From NCBI RefSeq assembly GCF_016545825.1, contig NC_052612.1, forward strand, positions 50,885,738-50,949,737: a stretch of DNA of 64,000 bases, in the 5' to 3' direction. The position numbers were made by a program, and so were the translations under genes. Source of the DNA: Eucalyptus grandis (Eukaryota; Streptophyta; Magnoliopsida; Myrtales; Myrtaceae). Of the stretch, positions 24,717 through 36,586 are shown piece by piece; position 1 is the stretch's first letter; every line of letters starts with the position of its first letter. The notes beneath the pieces were generated by a model. That model was not told the origin of the DNA, did no database searches, and was given only the letters and a program-made list of their open reading frames with translations.

Positions 24717-26498
24717 CCTTAATCTCTTTGAGAGATAATGATAAATCACTGATAACTCAAATTCAGAAATATTGACATCTTTTAATTTAAAGAATGCAAA
24801 ATTAATAGAATCTTTAAATTTGATTTGTCATGTATTCTTCACACATCGCGATATAATGAATGGAGTATTATAACTATTAAGACTACACTACATTAGGATA
24901 TTAAAAATGTTATTATCTCTAATGATATTAACTAATTGTTTAGTTCTCTCTCTCCAATGTGTGCGACTACTCTTTTCTTCGGTTTCTTTTGCTTTCCTTT
25001 TTAAAAAAAAAAAAAAACTATTTTCTTTAGTTTCTTTCCACATCCAAGATATCCGATTTAATATAAAACATAATGGCCAGTACATAAATTGATGTTAAAT
25101 CAGATGGTATTGTAATAGTACTACTCAGTTTACAAATGAATCCAGTAGTTTTTCGTTTGCAGATATCTAGTTATCAGTTTGGCTCAACCAAATTTATTGA
25201 TTTTTGCTTTGTAAAACAAATAAGCCAAATAACTTTCCTTTTTGGCAAATTAAGTTACAAAGCCCTATTAAAAAGGTTCAATTTTTATATAAATTGGTTA
25301 TACTTAATCTCTTTGAGAGATGACAAGTCACCAATGACTTTAATTCAAAAATATTGACATATTGTAATTTGAAGAATGCACAAAGTAATAGAATCTTTCA
25401 ATTTGATTTGTCGTGTATCCTTCTCACGCTGCGATACAATAAATGGAGTATTATCTGATTGTTTCTCTCTCTCCCCCCAATATGTGCCATTTTCTTTGGT
25501 TTCTTTATTTTTCTTTTAAAATTCTTTTCTTTAGTTTCTTTCCACGTCCAACATATCAAATTTCATATAAAACATAAATTGATGTTGAAGCAGATAGTTT
25601 TGTAATAGAACCAATTAGTTTATAGATAAATCTATTTTCGTATGTGGACGTCAAGTTGTTATAAGTTTGGTTCCGTCAAATTTATTGATTTTACTTCATA
25701 AAATAATTAAAGCCAAATCAATAAATTAATAGATCAAAAAGTTTTCATTTTCCTAAAGCTGTCTTGGTTTAGTTTAATCTAGAGACTTTGATCTCTCTGA
25801 GAACACCTATGTGCTACAAAATGCCTACGTCTTTCTACATTGGTAGAAATTATTAGATATGCCAAAACATAAACATGTTTGTAATCAAGAAGAGTTATTT
25901 CTTTGTATAAATAGTTTTCAATTTAAGGCTCGGAACATATGATGCGAATTCTTTCAATACCTGAGGGTGTGCCTAGAAGAACATCTTCCGCCTTATATTT
26001 TTTTTACGTTTTTTAAATTTTACGGCTTAGGCATCTTTTGACTTTCTTAATAATTTGAACCATCTAAAGCTTTTACAAGATATTGACAACAGATTGGCGA
26101 AGAATTGTTTGATATTTATAGAAATTTGGGAACCCTTTTAAATCTGGACCGAGAAAATTACAAAAATTAAAAAAGGAAATATTTGCACGCGTAAAACCAA
26201 AACAAACCTTGTCCAGTTTCCCTCTCCTCCTCAACGTTTGTATCGTATAAGAACCTTAGATAGAGAGACCACATCAGTGACATGAAGACGAGACGACTCC
26301 TGTTCCACCATAACTGAAGTGAGGATTTCTCAGGTTAGTCTTCTTCTACTTCTTGCCAACGTTCCACCAGCATTCCGGACTGAGTTTCTAAACGGGAAAG
26401 TCTTGTGGCGTGAAATCTGTTCCAGAAACCAGAGAGATCGTTGCAGTTTCTTGATAGCTTCTTGCGCACCAAGCACTCTGTTCGAAGTCACTGCTACA
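24717..26498 (+). promoter_or_regulatory. Upstream region of MED26 copy D, with internal duplication
   Basis: The left half (24717-25302) duplicates the next segment (from about 25303), as in unit B. From about 25326 onward it is near-identical to the upstream region of copy B. TATAAATAG lies at 25916-25924, and a TATAAG word at about 26246 precedes the start codon by some 250 bp. No transcript evidence. Confidence 0.4.
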
Positions 26499-28603
26499 AT
26501 GGGGGAGTCACTGGATGACTGGAGGGATTTCTTCAGAACGATGGATACGGAAATTTTTGAATTCATCGACACCGCGATCATGATAGCCGCCTTGGATCGC
26601 CCGAGATATTTTCGGCTACAAAGGGAACGCATCGCGAAGCGGCTGTCCTCGGCCATGACGACTCAGAGTCGGCGCCCAGGGTGCGATGATCTGCCTGCGT
26701 CGCATGATGGTAGAGATGATTTTATACGCGCAGGTAAAGGAAGCAAAACGATCAAGGACTACAGTAGGGGTGACGTCGAGCGCGATAGGGTGGACATGAA
26801 CCCGCAAAGCTATCTTGATTGCGGAGGTACTAAGGCATTCAGTGATGAGTTTGACAGACAGTCTCTAGTTGTTCGTGAAGTTCTAAGGATCAAGAAGGTC
26901 TTGGACAACAGTCAATGCGAGGTGAATATCCTAGCATGAATTCCATACATCGATTCTCCTGCTTTTCTGCTTCTTGTACATCCTAAGTCCATTGATTTCG
27001 AGTTTCTGTAGCTTTTGGGGATAATGCCTTGAAAAGTTGCTTTTTGTTTTGTTCCTCATACAAATATAACCTGGCTCTGTTTTTGGGTATGGCAGTCTGA
27101 TTCCGCACTGTACGAATCATTGAGAAAACTCCAGTTGATGACTATCTCGATGGATATATTGGAGGTTCGAGTAAATTGCATATCTTTTGTTTAAGTTCTA
27201 GAAAGACAATGCCAATAGGCTTCTTTAATTCATCTAATTTCACCGGCTTCTTGCAGAAAACAAAGATTGGGATTACTCTCAATAGTCTCAGGAGGAAAGA
27301 TGTATCGACACAGATTGCTCGGCTCGCACACAACATCACTATGTATATTTCAGTTCTATCAATTCTCATTCAGTTCGTTGCTTCTTAAAAATCAGACGCT
27401 TGCACTTAATGTGTGTATGCGATGATGCTACATGAAGCAATCAAACATGTTTTTCTCAGTAACTGCTTGTTGCAACTTTTCAACCACTTCAAACTTGATT
27501 AGTAACTTTGTAGAGGCACCGGATCTTCTGATTAAAGTAGAAACTCCTTCGACCTGCAATGCCTGCTTCTTGCATAATCGAAGCAATGACGCCCTTTTTG
27601 CATATTTCTTGTTTGTAGCATAGGATTGGGTGCCTTAGCAACTTCACTTAATTGGAAGCGCAACAGCATGATTATTTTGTGAGGATTTTCTGTCCTTCTC
27701 ACAAATCGGTACTTTATATTAATGCAGGAGATGGAAGGCCATGGTCGAAGAAATCTGCCGCAGCACAGAGGATAATGCTGGTAATAGCACTGCTAGGCAA
27801 ACTTTCTTGTAACTTGATTCTTCTTTAGGTGGGACCCCATTGTTAGTTTGGTAATCAGTTGGAAATTCTTATGTGGATCCGTGCAAACTCGGAGAAATGG
27901 ATTGTGCCGATAGACCGACATCCTTGGTGAAGAACCAGAACATCACACAAGGGTACCAACAGAAACGCCACGAGGAGGCCGGTTCAATTGCTAACAGGAA
28001 CCAGAGGCCAATAATGGACAAGCACCAAGCCACTGTGAAGCCCCACATGTCCTCAAGCATCAACTCGATGAAAAATCCAGCAAGTGAGGTTGGGACATGG
28101 AAGTTCGAGAAAGAAAGAATGCTTCAAAACTCAAAGGGAATCACGGGGTGCAAAAGACTTTTCACCAGTCGACAAGATGTAAGTGCGAAAGCTATTTAAA
28201 TTCAGATTATCATTCTAACCAGAAGCTGACTTGGTCATGTGGTTCAATCAGAAGATCGACGGCTCAGATGAGGCTGCAGTGGAAAAGAAACTCAGAGCCT
28301 CCGACGGGAAATTACAAGAACATCATCGACAAACACAAACAGGTTAGTAGATTTAGCAAGAAGTTCGGATGTTTCTTAGATCCAGCACATTGTAAATAAT
28401 CACTCTGTCCGTTCTTTTCGACAGCCAAGAGGCAGCCGATGGTGTTGGCTTTACCTGCTCTCCCAAAGCGACGGGCAAGGTATAAGGGTCTGTGCTCTCG
28501 TGAAAGAATCCAAAAACTCTTAGGCAGATGGCGAAGTCACACAGAGAATAAAAAGAATCTTAGGCAGATGGCGCAGTCACGGAGCTGGATCTCATTGTTT
28601 TGA
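26499..28603 (+). CDS. MED26: MED26-like protein, copy D (intact, 7 exons)
   Basis: Predicted exons are 26499-26921, 27096-27164, 27257-27342, 27728-27780, 27859-28178, 28252-28342 and 28425-28603, giving 406 codons plus TGA. Exons 1-6 encode the same residues as copy B. The N-terminal MED26 helix (SLDDWRDFFRTMDTEIFEF) is followed by the LW/TFIIS-N domain at residues about 142-220, a charged linker and a basic tail. The last exon has A5 where B has A6 (after AAAGAATCC), so the tail reads KLLGRWRSHTENKKNLRQM and ends ...SWISLF, longer than in B. The first intron uses GAG/GTGAAT as in B, while A and C have GTAAAT. Expected nuclear Mediator subunit. This is the only copy with its original-looking neighbour, the full PPR gene, 745 bp downstream on the same strand. 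Confidence 0.82.
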
Positions 28604-29347
28604 ACACTAAAGTTCCGAAGCCGAATGCAGCTGCTGTTCGATTCTCCATGTGTGAAAATCTGTGTTTATTACTTCTGGACATGTTGCGTGTTAGTAGGGA
28701 TGACTCTGTGATAGGAGTTTTTGTTCATGAAACTTGTGCTTAGCTCGTATTATAGCTATGACATGTTGGTTATATAGGTCAATGATGGATAGACATACTA
28801 CAGAACGGCTTGTAGTGGGCATTAGTCCTCCCACATTTGAAGTTCTTTCTCTGTGAATAACAAATGAATTTTACTCATCAAAAGTTGCGTCTCAATTCAC
28901 TCATCGAGCCTAAATTGTAGAGAGAAGAGCAGTTATTAATGGGAAGAAAGATGTGCAGTTGGATGCAGGGGAACTGCTGCTTTTGCTCTGTTTTAGGCCA
29001 TGCTCAAGAGCAGTGTCCGACATACCTCGCATTCGTTTTGCCTGTCTTATAGCTCCTGGAACGGAAATTTCCACATCTCTGCAACCCATCAAACGCAAAG
29101 AGGATTTGGATGAAGCAAAGCATGAATTTTTGTAGTCATGACTGAACGAAAGAGATTCATCCAATCTAGTTGCCACGCTCGCGTGTCGTAGATTGCTCTA
29201 TTCGTCAGTGAAGTTGTCGCAATGGTTGGCTTCTCGGGGAGACCACGTTCGTAGCAGATGGAGATTGCTCCATTTGAGCTTTCGCGAGTTAATTTGATCC
29301 CCTTGGTGTCGGCCGAGTTGGTGCCGTGACTTTGGAAGGACTTGGAT
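28604..29347. other. Intergenic: MED26 copy D to PPR gene
   Basis: No further gene is visible. This is the source-like version of the segment duplicated in units A-C. It contains about 50 bp (28998-29050) and about 25 bp (29184-29208) that are missing from the other units. Confidence 0.55.
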
Positions 29348-31255
29348 ATGTTGGGGTTGTGGAGATCGTCGCTCAGCTCGGCCAAGGCCGCCAGGAGAAT
29401 CGCATCTGCTCTGGGCGTTTCGAGGGTTTGTCACTCCACAAGCGATTCCGTGGGTTTCAGAGTTCGCTTGCCGAGCAGTGGTGCGAAATCGGACATTGCT
29501 CGGTCTACTTGGCTGATGACGAAGCTCGGTAAGGAAGGGAGGATAGCGGAAGCGCGCAAGGTGTTCGATGAAATGGATGGGAGAGATGAGATAGCGTGGA
29601 CCACTCTGATATCCGCTTATATCAAGTGTGGGTTGATCGAAGAGGCGCGCAAGCTGTTTGATAGGGTAGATGCCAAGAAAAATGTGGTGACTTGGACTGC
29701 CATGCTCGGGGGATATGTGAAGTTGGGTAGAATACGTGAAGCGGAGACTTTGTTTGACGAAATGCCCCATAGAAATGCTGTCTCGTGGAACACCATGATT
29801 GACGGGTATGCACAAAATGATCGAGTTGACGCAGCGTTGAAGTTGTTTGAGAGCATGCCGGGGAGGAATGTGGTTTCATGGAATACAATTATCACTGCTT
29901 TGGCACAGCGTGGGAGAATTGAGGAAGCAAGGGCGCTTTTTTATCAGATGCCGAGAAGGGATGTAATTTCCTGGACGGCGATGGTGGCAGGTTTGTCTAA
30001 ACATGGGATGATTGATGAGGCAAGGGAGTTGTTTGATAAAATGCCGGAACGCAATGTTGTCTCATGGAACGCGATGATCACTGGTTATGCACAGAATAAA
30101 AGGTCAAGGGAGGCTCTTAATTTATTTGAGAGAATGCCAGAGAGGGATGTGCCGTCATGGAATACGATGATCACAGGGCTTATTCACAATGGAGACATAC
30201 AGAGGGCCAGGGATTTGTTCAATGAGATGCCCCAGAGGAATGTTGTCTCTTGGACTACCATGATCACTGGGTATGTTCAGGATGGGCAAAATGAAGAAGC
30301 ACTAAAAATCTTTTTGAAAATGATGGGTGATGATGAGAAAAGGCCTAATCAAGCAACCTTCGTGAGCGTTTTGGGCGCTTGCAGTGATTCGGCAGGTCTT
30401 GGGGAAGGAAAGCAAGTTCACCAGGTAATTTGCAAAACACCATACCATGATGATACATTTGTGGCGTCAGCTCTCATAAACATGTACTCAAAATGTGGGG
30501 AGTTAGTCACTGCAAGGAAGATGTTTAATGATGGCTTGTGGAGCCAAAGAGATTTGATATCATGGAATTGTATGATCGCAGCTTACGCTCATCATGGATG
30601 TGGAAGAGAGGCGATCACTTTGTTCAACCAAATGATAGAATTAGGTTTTAAACCCGATGACTCCACTTATGTGGGGTTACTCTCCGCATGTAGCCATGCT
30701 GGTTTAGTGGAGGAGGGCCTAGAGTGCTTCAGCAGACTTGTGCAGGACAAATCCGTGCAGCTGAAAGATGATCACTTTGCATGTTTGATTGATCTGTGTG
30801 GTAGAGCTGGTAGGCTGGAGGAAGCTTTTAATTGGATCGAGCAGGTTGTGGACAAGCCATCTGCATGTCTTTGGGGAGCCCTTCTAGCAGGATGCAACTA
30901 TCATGGGAACACAGAAATTGGCAAGGTGGCTGCGGAGAAGCTTTTCGAGTTGGAACCAGAAAATGCCGGCACATATTTGTTATTGTCTAACATATATGCA
31001 TCAACAGGGAAATGGAGAGACGCTGCAAGAGTGAGGTCGGAAATGAGGGAGGAAGGTTTAAAGAAGCAGCCAGGTTGTAGCTGGATTGAGGTGGGAAATA
31101 CGTTTCATGTGTTTGTCGTTGCCGACAAGTCTCATGGTCAAAAGGAGCTTATCTATTCTCTGCTCCGCGATCTTCACTTGAAAATGAGAATGAAGAGGGC
31201 TAGTTCTGTACAAAACGATATTGATGTAGCAGACGAGGACTTTTTGGAAGCATGA
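29348..31255 (+). CDS. PLS-class E-type pentatricopeptide repeat protein (At2g35030-like)
   Basis: Intronless gene of 635 codons. The ATG at 29348 gives a basic, Ser/Ala/Arg-rich N-terminus (LGLWRSSLSSAKAARRIASA) typical of an organelle transit peptide, probably mitochondrial. From about residue 70 it has tandem PPR motifs, many with the S/P-type signature MPxRNVVSWNxMI. It ends with the E-domain block (KKQPGCSWIEVG, then FHVFVVADKSH) and no DYW deaminase domain. The overall order and wording strongly resemble Arabidopsis At2g35030, named from memory. Such proteins bind organellar RNA and usually act in C-to-U editing together with other factors. The first 75 or so codons were duplicated into units A, B and C, where they were truncated by a gypsy junction. 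Confidence 0.93.
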   Translation: MLGLWRSSLSSAKAARRIASALGVSRVCHSTSDSVGFRVRLPSSGAKSDIARSTWLMTKLGKEGRIAEARKVFDEMDGRDEIAWTTLISAYIKCGLIEEARKLFDRVDAKKNVVTWTAMLGGYVKLGRIREAETLFDEMPHRNAVSWNTMIDGYAQNDRVDAALKLFESMPGRNVVSWNTIITALAQRGRIEEARALFYQMPRRDVISWTAMVAGLSKHGMIDEARELFDKMPERNVVSWNAMITGYAQNKRSREALNLFERMPERDVPSWNTMITGLIHNGDIQRARDLFNEMPQRNVVSWTTMITGYVQDGQNEEALKIFLKMMGDDEKRPNQATFVSVLGACSDSAGLGEGKQVHQVICKTPYHDDTFVASALINMYSKCGELVTARKMFNDGLWSQRDLISWNCMIAAYAHHGCGREAITLFNQMIELGFKPDDSTYVGLLSACSHAGLVEEGLECFSRLVQDKSVQLKDDHFACLIDLCGRAGRLEEAFNWIEQVVDKPSACLWGALLAGCNYHGNTEIGKVAAEKLFELEPENAGTYLLLSNIYASTGKWRDAARVRSEMREEGLKKQPGCSWIEVGNTFHVFVVADKSHGQKELIYSLLRDLHLKMRMKRASSVQNDIDVADEDFLEA

Positions 31256-32237
31256 AAGTCTAGATATTTGCCCTCTCTGTCCAATTGCAACTCTTACTTT
31301 GTTTGCTCAGGTTTGAAAAATGGATGACATTCCTGTGGTCATGCGGTAACACGCCCTCCTCAGCCAAGCCAACCGTTAGATTTAGATAATTCAAAACAAA
31401 GCATAATGAAATCGTAACATATGTAGGTTGCAAAGCTGCTCATCCATTCAATGTTACTTCTCTTTCGTGTTTCTTGTCTCTTCTCGTCCGGTTGATCAAC
31501 TTTCCTTCCCTAGAGCATATGCTAAGATGAACGTGCAAATTTTGGTAAAGCATTGGTCATTGCGTGTATCTTTAGCAGAGTCAGCTGTGTCCGAGCTAAG
31601 CTTGATTGCTATTAGAGTACTTTGGAAACCAATGCGTCCGTTCCCGCAATACATAAACAATCCGATTACTGCTCTATCTTTTTCAGTGTTCATTGGACAC
31701 AGTTTACCAGCAGAAGAGTTAGCACAGTTAAGTAGAAGGTAAAAGGTTTCTAGTGTGATTTTAGTCAATTTCTACCTAAGCTGCTTTTTAAGATGCCTGA
31801 AGGATCATGCTAGGAATCTCCTTGGGATCGATAGATCTTGGAGCAGACATACAAACTGTTTCCATTAAGAGACCCCTTTCAAGCGCTACCTGTCTGAAAA
31901 TCTAAAAAAATATGGTAGTTGCTTATACATACATGCGTACGGAGACCCCCTACTTCTCTTGCATCTGCAACAAGTGCCGACTCTTCTCAAATTTTCTACT
32001 TGATTAAGGCTTTGCATAAAAGCAGTTATTAATTACTTCAAGTAACTCTAACGATGGAGACTGAGACACTCTTGCAAAAAGGTTTTGGAGCATATACACA
32101 AGCTCTGGAGCATCCAAATCTCGTTTCAAAATGCTTCAGTAAAAAACTTAAAAAGAGCAACAATAACCCAGTTTCAGTATCCAGGTAACACAGAGACTAT
32201 TTTCCCAGCTGAAAATTCCACAGATACATTGGATTTA
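31256..32237. other. Convergent intergenic region between PPR gene and FIS1
   Basis: It contains the 3' UTRs of the PPR gene (+) and FIS1 (-). No coding sequence or element is recognised. Confidence 0.5.
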
Positions 32238-35200
32238 TCATTTCTTGCGAGCCAATGCTGCTGCGACACCGCCTGCTAGAAGTCCGACAGCAGTTGCCGT
32301 GATGCCTATTCCGATTACACCATCTGTATTCCAATAGGAGTTATCAGCAAACCTTCAGATATTTTGATGCATTAGAACAATTATCAGGACTAGGTAAATT
32401 TTTAATCCATACCCTTAGTGATTCGACTTTCAACAGTCTTTTTGAGTGTCAACGCTTGCCTCCAATCAGGTACAATCTACATACTCAAAGATATAAAGGA
32501 ATCAAGACATGAAAAGAAGCATGTGAATATAGCTTCATCAAAGAAGAGGGAGCATTTGACAGCTGATCGTCTGATGGAGAAGTACAGTGACCATCCCATA
32601 TCAATATGAAGCTAAGAAAACCCTTGACTTATAAGCACCAGTAACACTTAAACAACTCACATAAAAAATTCTCCAAGAAAAAAACAAATAGAAATTTTGA
32701 GTCAACAAGTTTGCTGTTTAAGTGAGTCAAATCACAATATCGAGGAAAAGCTCGACAGTGAAATCCTTTCAAAGAGGATATCGTTAATAATTATTAACAA
32801 AATGATAATGAGTACTAGCTAGTAATCGACAGATTGATAATAATAATTTAACTCATGCATATCTCACAATCTCTTATCTCAGAAGTGTTTAAAACTCCCG
32901 TAGTAAAATGTGATCATAATTGTAAGTTTCCATAAACCACAAGAAACAGCTTATTTCAAGCAAAAAAACATAAAGCATACTTGGTACAGAAGACAAGAAA
33001 CGCAAGTAACTGGAGCAAATGGTTGACTTACTTCCAAACATTGCTGTACAAACTGCAAGCTTTTGGAATACTGACCACTTCTGTAATATCCAACAGCCAG
33101 AAGATACAGCTTCTCTCTCTGTTGTAAAGGGGTATTCGTGTTGGCTAAGGAAGCTGAAAACAGATGTCGCCAAATTCAAAATTCAATTGTGCAAGCATTT
33201 TATATAAGGTTATTTTAATTTCTAACATCTTCCCAGGTTTGAAGTAGCCTACAAATAATAGCCAGATTCAACCAACATCAAGGTTACAGGTCATAGGAAT
33301 AACCAAAATATACATCTGCCCCACAAGCCAAGGTTTCCCTTTTCAAGGAATTGTCACTTTTTATTTCTTATATAAACGAAATTCATGAGGTGAACGTACA
33401 TTTAAATTGGTGCAGATCTCGAGAAATCAACCATCAGGATGGCTTATAAAATGCAACCTAAGAAACATGACACGGTCCTACTGGGAGGAAACAGTCAGAC
33501 CGACAGAGTAAAAATTCTGATAAAGAGAAATGACCAGAAGTTTTTTTGCCAATTTCATCCAGAGATCATGCAAACAACCTGGTAAAAGAAGACATTTTTC
33601 TTGGGCTGATCTAATCCTAATAAATAATCTAGAAAGATGAATTTTTTTGCACAATTTGCAGTGACTTCCAGGAAACAAATTATGATAACAAGATAAAACA
33701 GAAAAGACAATCACGGTGCATGTGATTAGATAAATTTTGCATTAAGACTTATGAATGATCTTAATTATCGGGGGTGCTTCACCATGTGCTGATTATTTCT
33801 ATACCGAAAAACCAAAAGGAACAAAATAAATCTTAAAATGCCATGTGCCATAAGTGAGCTGACAAATAAAAGATATTACTGAGCAACAAGTAAAAGAAAG
33901 AAGTTAGAACAGATAATCTATTCACTTGAATATCACACTAGACAGCTACTGCTGCATTGAAAAATACAATTGTTGAGAGCATTGAGCTAGAAAAAAAAAG
34001 AAATGAAACAGCGAAGACAGATAACTACCTTCAAGCATGGCTATCCCTCGCTGCACATCTTCTGGTTGTCTAGAATGAACGAGGGCCCATGATAACCTCA
34101 TTATGCTTTCGCTTTTGAGCTCATCAGAACCACCATTGGCAGCTTCTGCAACATCTCTCTCACAGCCCTGCCAATGTATAATAACTTGACTCAGCAATAG
34201 AAAAGCTGAGATACGTAATAAGATCAATCAAACAATCGAGAAGTATGGAAGCAAAGAGAGTTTTGGGTTTGCCTTTAAGGGGTAGGTATAATGATAAACC
34301 AAACCACACAGAAAAATAGAATATCCAGATTCACTATAACAGGACATAATAATTAATTAGGTGACAAAAAAAATTGCACTGGGGCAAAAGTAAAGACAAG
34401 CAGTAGATCTCAATGACAATTCTTACAACATGAAAGTAAACTCCAATAAGGAAAACCGTCCCCAATATCCGTGGACCCAAGAGATGGCAGGCAAATCCAC
34501 AATCATTTATACAAGCTACTTGGCTCCTTGAAGCCCAAAACGAAAACAAGGAAGCTTTCTTGCAGAAAATAATCCAAAGAACTTGTTCCCCTGTTCAAGA
34601 CCGCCACTGGTACACCAATGATATTGTGTGCATTTGTTTAACAAGATACTCGAGCAAAATAGTAAACCATGAAAGCTTGGGATATCGATCAAATTCTCTG
34701 ATCAATCAAATGCTGAATTCCAACTTCCATCATTAATTTCGAATTAGTTTGTAGAGAAGGAACCTCTATGTAATAGCATAATAGAGGTTCCAATGAGATT
34801 CACTAAAAAAAAAATCTTCCAAGAGCTATATCATAAATAGTGTATCATCCAGCTAGCCAAGTATTTGAATGACTAGATTTCTATGTTGCAGTCAGTGGGC
34901 AGTAATTTTCAGTATGAGATAGTTATTCTCCTTATTTCTAAGACTAGCAAAAAAGTCACCACAAAGACCAAGAGAATCACCAACTTATGCGGATATTACC
35001 ATCCAAGAACCTTCACTGGATAAGATAGTAGAAGGCTTCACCCAATTGAGCACGCACAACAAAATAAGTGCCAGTTATAGTAAATACTAAATTTCTGGAC
35101 AAAAGAAAGGCACATACACTAATTTCCATGACAAGTTTACCAACAATGAACAAATGAATTGTTACGATTTCTATCTTCTTCCAGGATAAACAACCATCAA

Positions 35201-35704
35201 TTAGAAAATCGATTTCCAGAATAGGGACTGGCTTCACTTTTTTATTTTTCCCTTCTTACTTTTCTTGTAGAGTTTGAAACTGGACTTTGATTCATAGTCG
35301 AATACCTGAAACCCTTTAAATATACAAGTATTGAGACGTATAGTCATCTAGAATCTTTCCAGAATGTCTTAACGATAAGAAAAGTTTCCTTTCTCATGTA
35401 CAAAGTTTTGGAGGCTAAAGTACTTAAGCTAAGCCAAACAGCCTTTTCCCTGTGGCCAGAAAAGGCCTGACGAGGCATTGAAGCTCCTTTCCTATTTAAG
35501 GTACTACAAAGCAACATTTAGAAAAACCACAACTTTGGCACAGCGCCAGATATTGATCCTTCCCCGCAAAACCTGTTTCGCTGCCTCTGGTCAATCCAAC
35601 AACTAGGGTTCACCCTGAACCATGAATTCCATTTAAAAGGTGTTGCTTTAGTCTTATGATTAAAGGCACTATGAATTCATGACGCATCAGATCATGGATA
35701 ACCC

Positions 35705-35736
<32 letters not shown>

Positions 35737-36207
35737 GTGGTCAAAATGGATTACCCAATTTTTTTTTTTTTTTTTTTTTTTGGGTCAGATGGATTACCCG
35801 AGTTGACTTTCCTAATTCCTATCAACACCCATTTACTACACCCGGAATCAACCGGTCCCAAGCCGACACGAATCCACGGAAACACCATTCCCCGCGGACG
35901 CGCCGTCAAACAGAAATGAAATCAACGGGGGAACCAGTCTCCGGCTTTAAACCTTCGGGTATGACGGTGATCCGGAGCAGATAGAACAGTAGCTCCCACC
36001 GATTGCCGGGAGAAGAGACCCGTTCGAATGCACGGGACGATCGAGATGAGATGGGGGAAGAAAGGAAAAGCGCGACTCGTCGGAATGGCGGCAGAGGGAG
36101 GGAGGATGGCTTACGACGATGATGTCGCGGTCGCACCAGGGGATCTGATCCTCGCCCTTGAAGAAGCCGCCCACCGAATCGAAGAACCGCCCGATCTTCG
36201 CTTCCAT
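32238..36207 (-). CDS. FIS1: Mitochondrial/peroxisomal fission protein FIS1
   Basis: Five exons on the minus strand: 36207-36115, 34167-34029, 33153-33032, 32476-32413 and 32323-32238, all with GT-AG introns. The protein has 167 residues, normal for FIS1. It starts MEAKIGRFFDSVGGFF. The middle holds the tetratricopeptide-like fold (RLSWALVHSRQPEDVQRGIA, then REKLYLLAVGYYRSGQYSKS and WRQALTLKKTVE). Residues about 141-163 form a glycine/alanine-rich transmembrane helix (GVIGIGITATAVGLLAGG) followed by a basic RKK tail. That is the tail anchor used for the outer mitochondrial and peroxisomal membranes. In plants FIS1A/BIGYIN promotes organelle division with dynamin-related proteins. Intron 1 is about 1.9 kb and contains two poly-T micro-insertions. 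No break is seen. Confidence 0.95.
35709..35785 (-). mobile_element. Two tandem LINE-tail-like micro-insertions in FIS1 intron 1
   Basis: The target-like word ATGGAT(A/T)ACCC occurs three times (about 35694, 35745 and 35789). Between the copies lie a run of about 27 T followed by GTGGTCAA, and a run of about 22 T followed by GGGTCAG. Read on the minus strand, each insert is a short YGACC-type end plus poly(A), like the 3' end of the LINE at 36587 (CGACC plus poly-A). Each would be a retro-insertion truncated to fewer than 10 bp of element, with its own target duplication. Interpretation is inference. Confidence 0.55.
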
Positions 36208-36574
36208 TTCCGAATTTCGCAGTGAAAACGCGATCCAGAATGCACAGCAAAACGCGCAACGATGCGCGAGAGAGAGAGAGGGGAGAGGGTTTTAGCTTCT
36301 GATTTTTACGTGGAGAGAAAGGGAGAGGCCGGTGCTAAGGAAAGGAGGGTGACGTGGCGTTGCGTCGTTTCGCGGGCCAGGCTGAGCCCGAGCTTTCGTT
36401 CAGTTTTTGGGCGGGCCGGGCCGGGCCGGGCCGAGATCAAGCCGTGCTGGGTTTGTCAGGGGTGAATAATTGAGCTGATTCGACTTGAGAACCAGACCGA
36501 TCCAACATTAGTCGACCCGTCGGTTTCCATTTTCAAGGTAAAAAATTTGAGAATTGGGCTTATTCTATCCCGGG
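36208..36574 (-). promoter_or_regulatory. FIS1 upstream region with (GGGCC)n tract
   Basis: It is GC-rich just upstream of the FIS1 start codon, with GAGAGAGAGAG at 36269-36279 and a GGGCC pentamer repeat at about 36411-36433. It probably contains the FIS1 core promoter. It ends at the LINE insertion, whose target duplication starts at 36575. Confidence 0.4.
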
Positions 36575-36586
36575 ACTGTCAATTCT

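Noticed and set aside
35679..35984. Open frame with poly-phenylalanine near 35.7 kb
   Set aside because: It is the poly-T runs translated, lying inside FIS1 intron 1.
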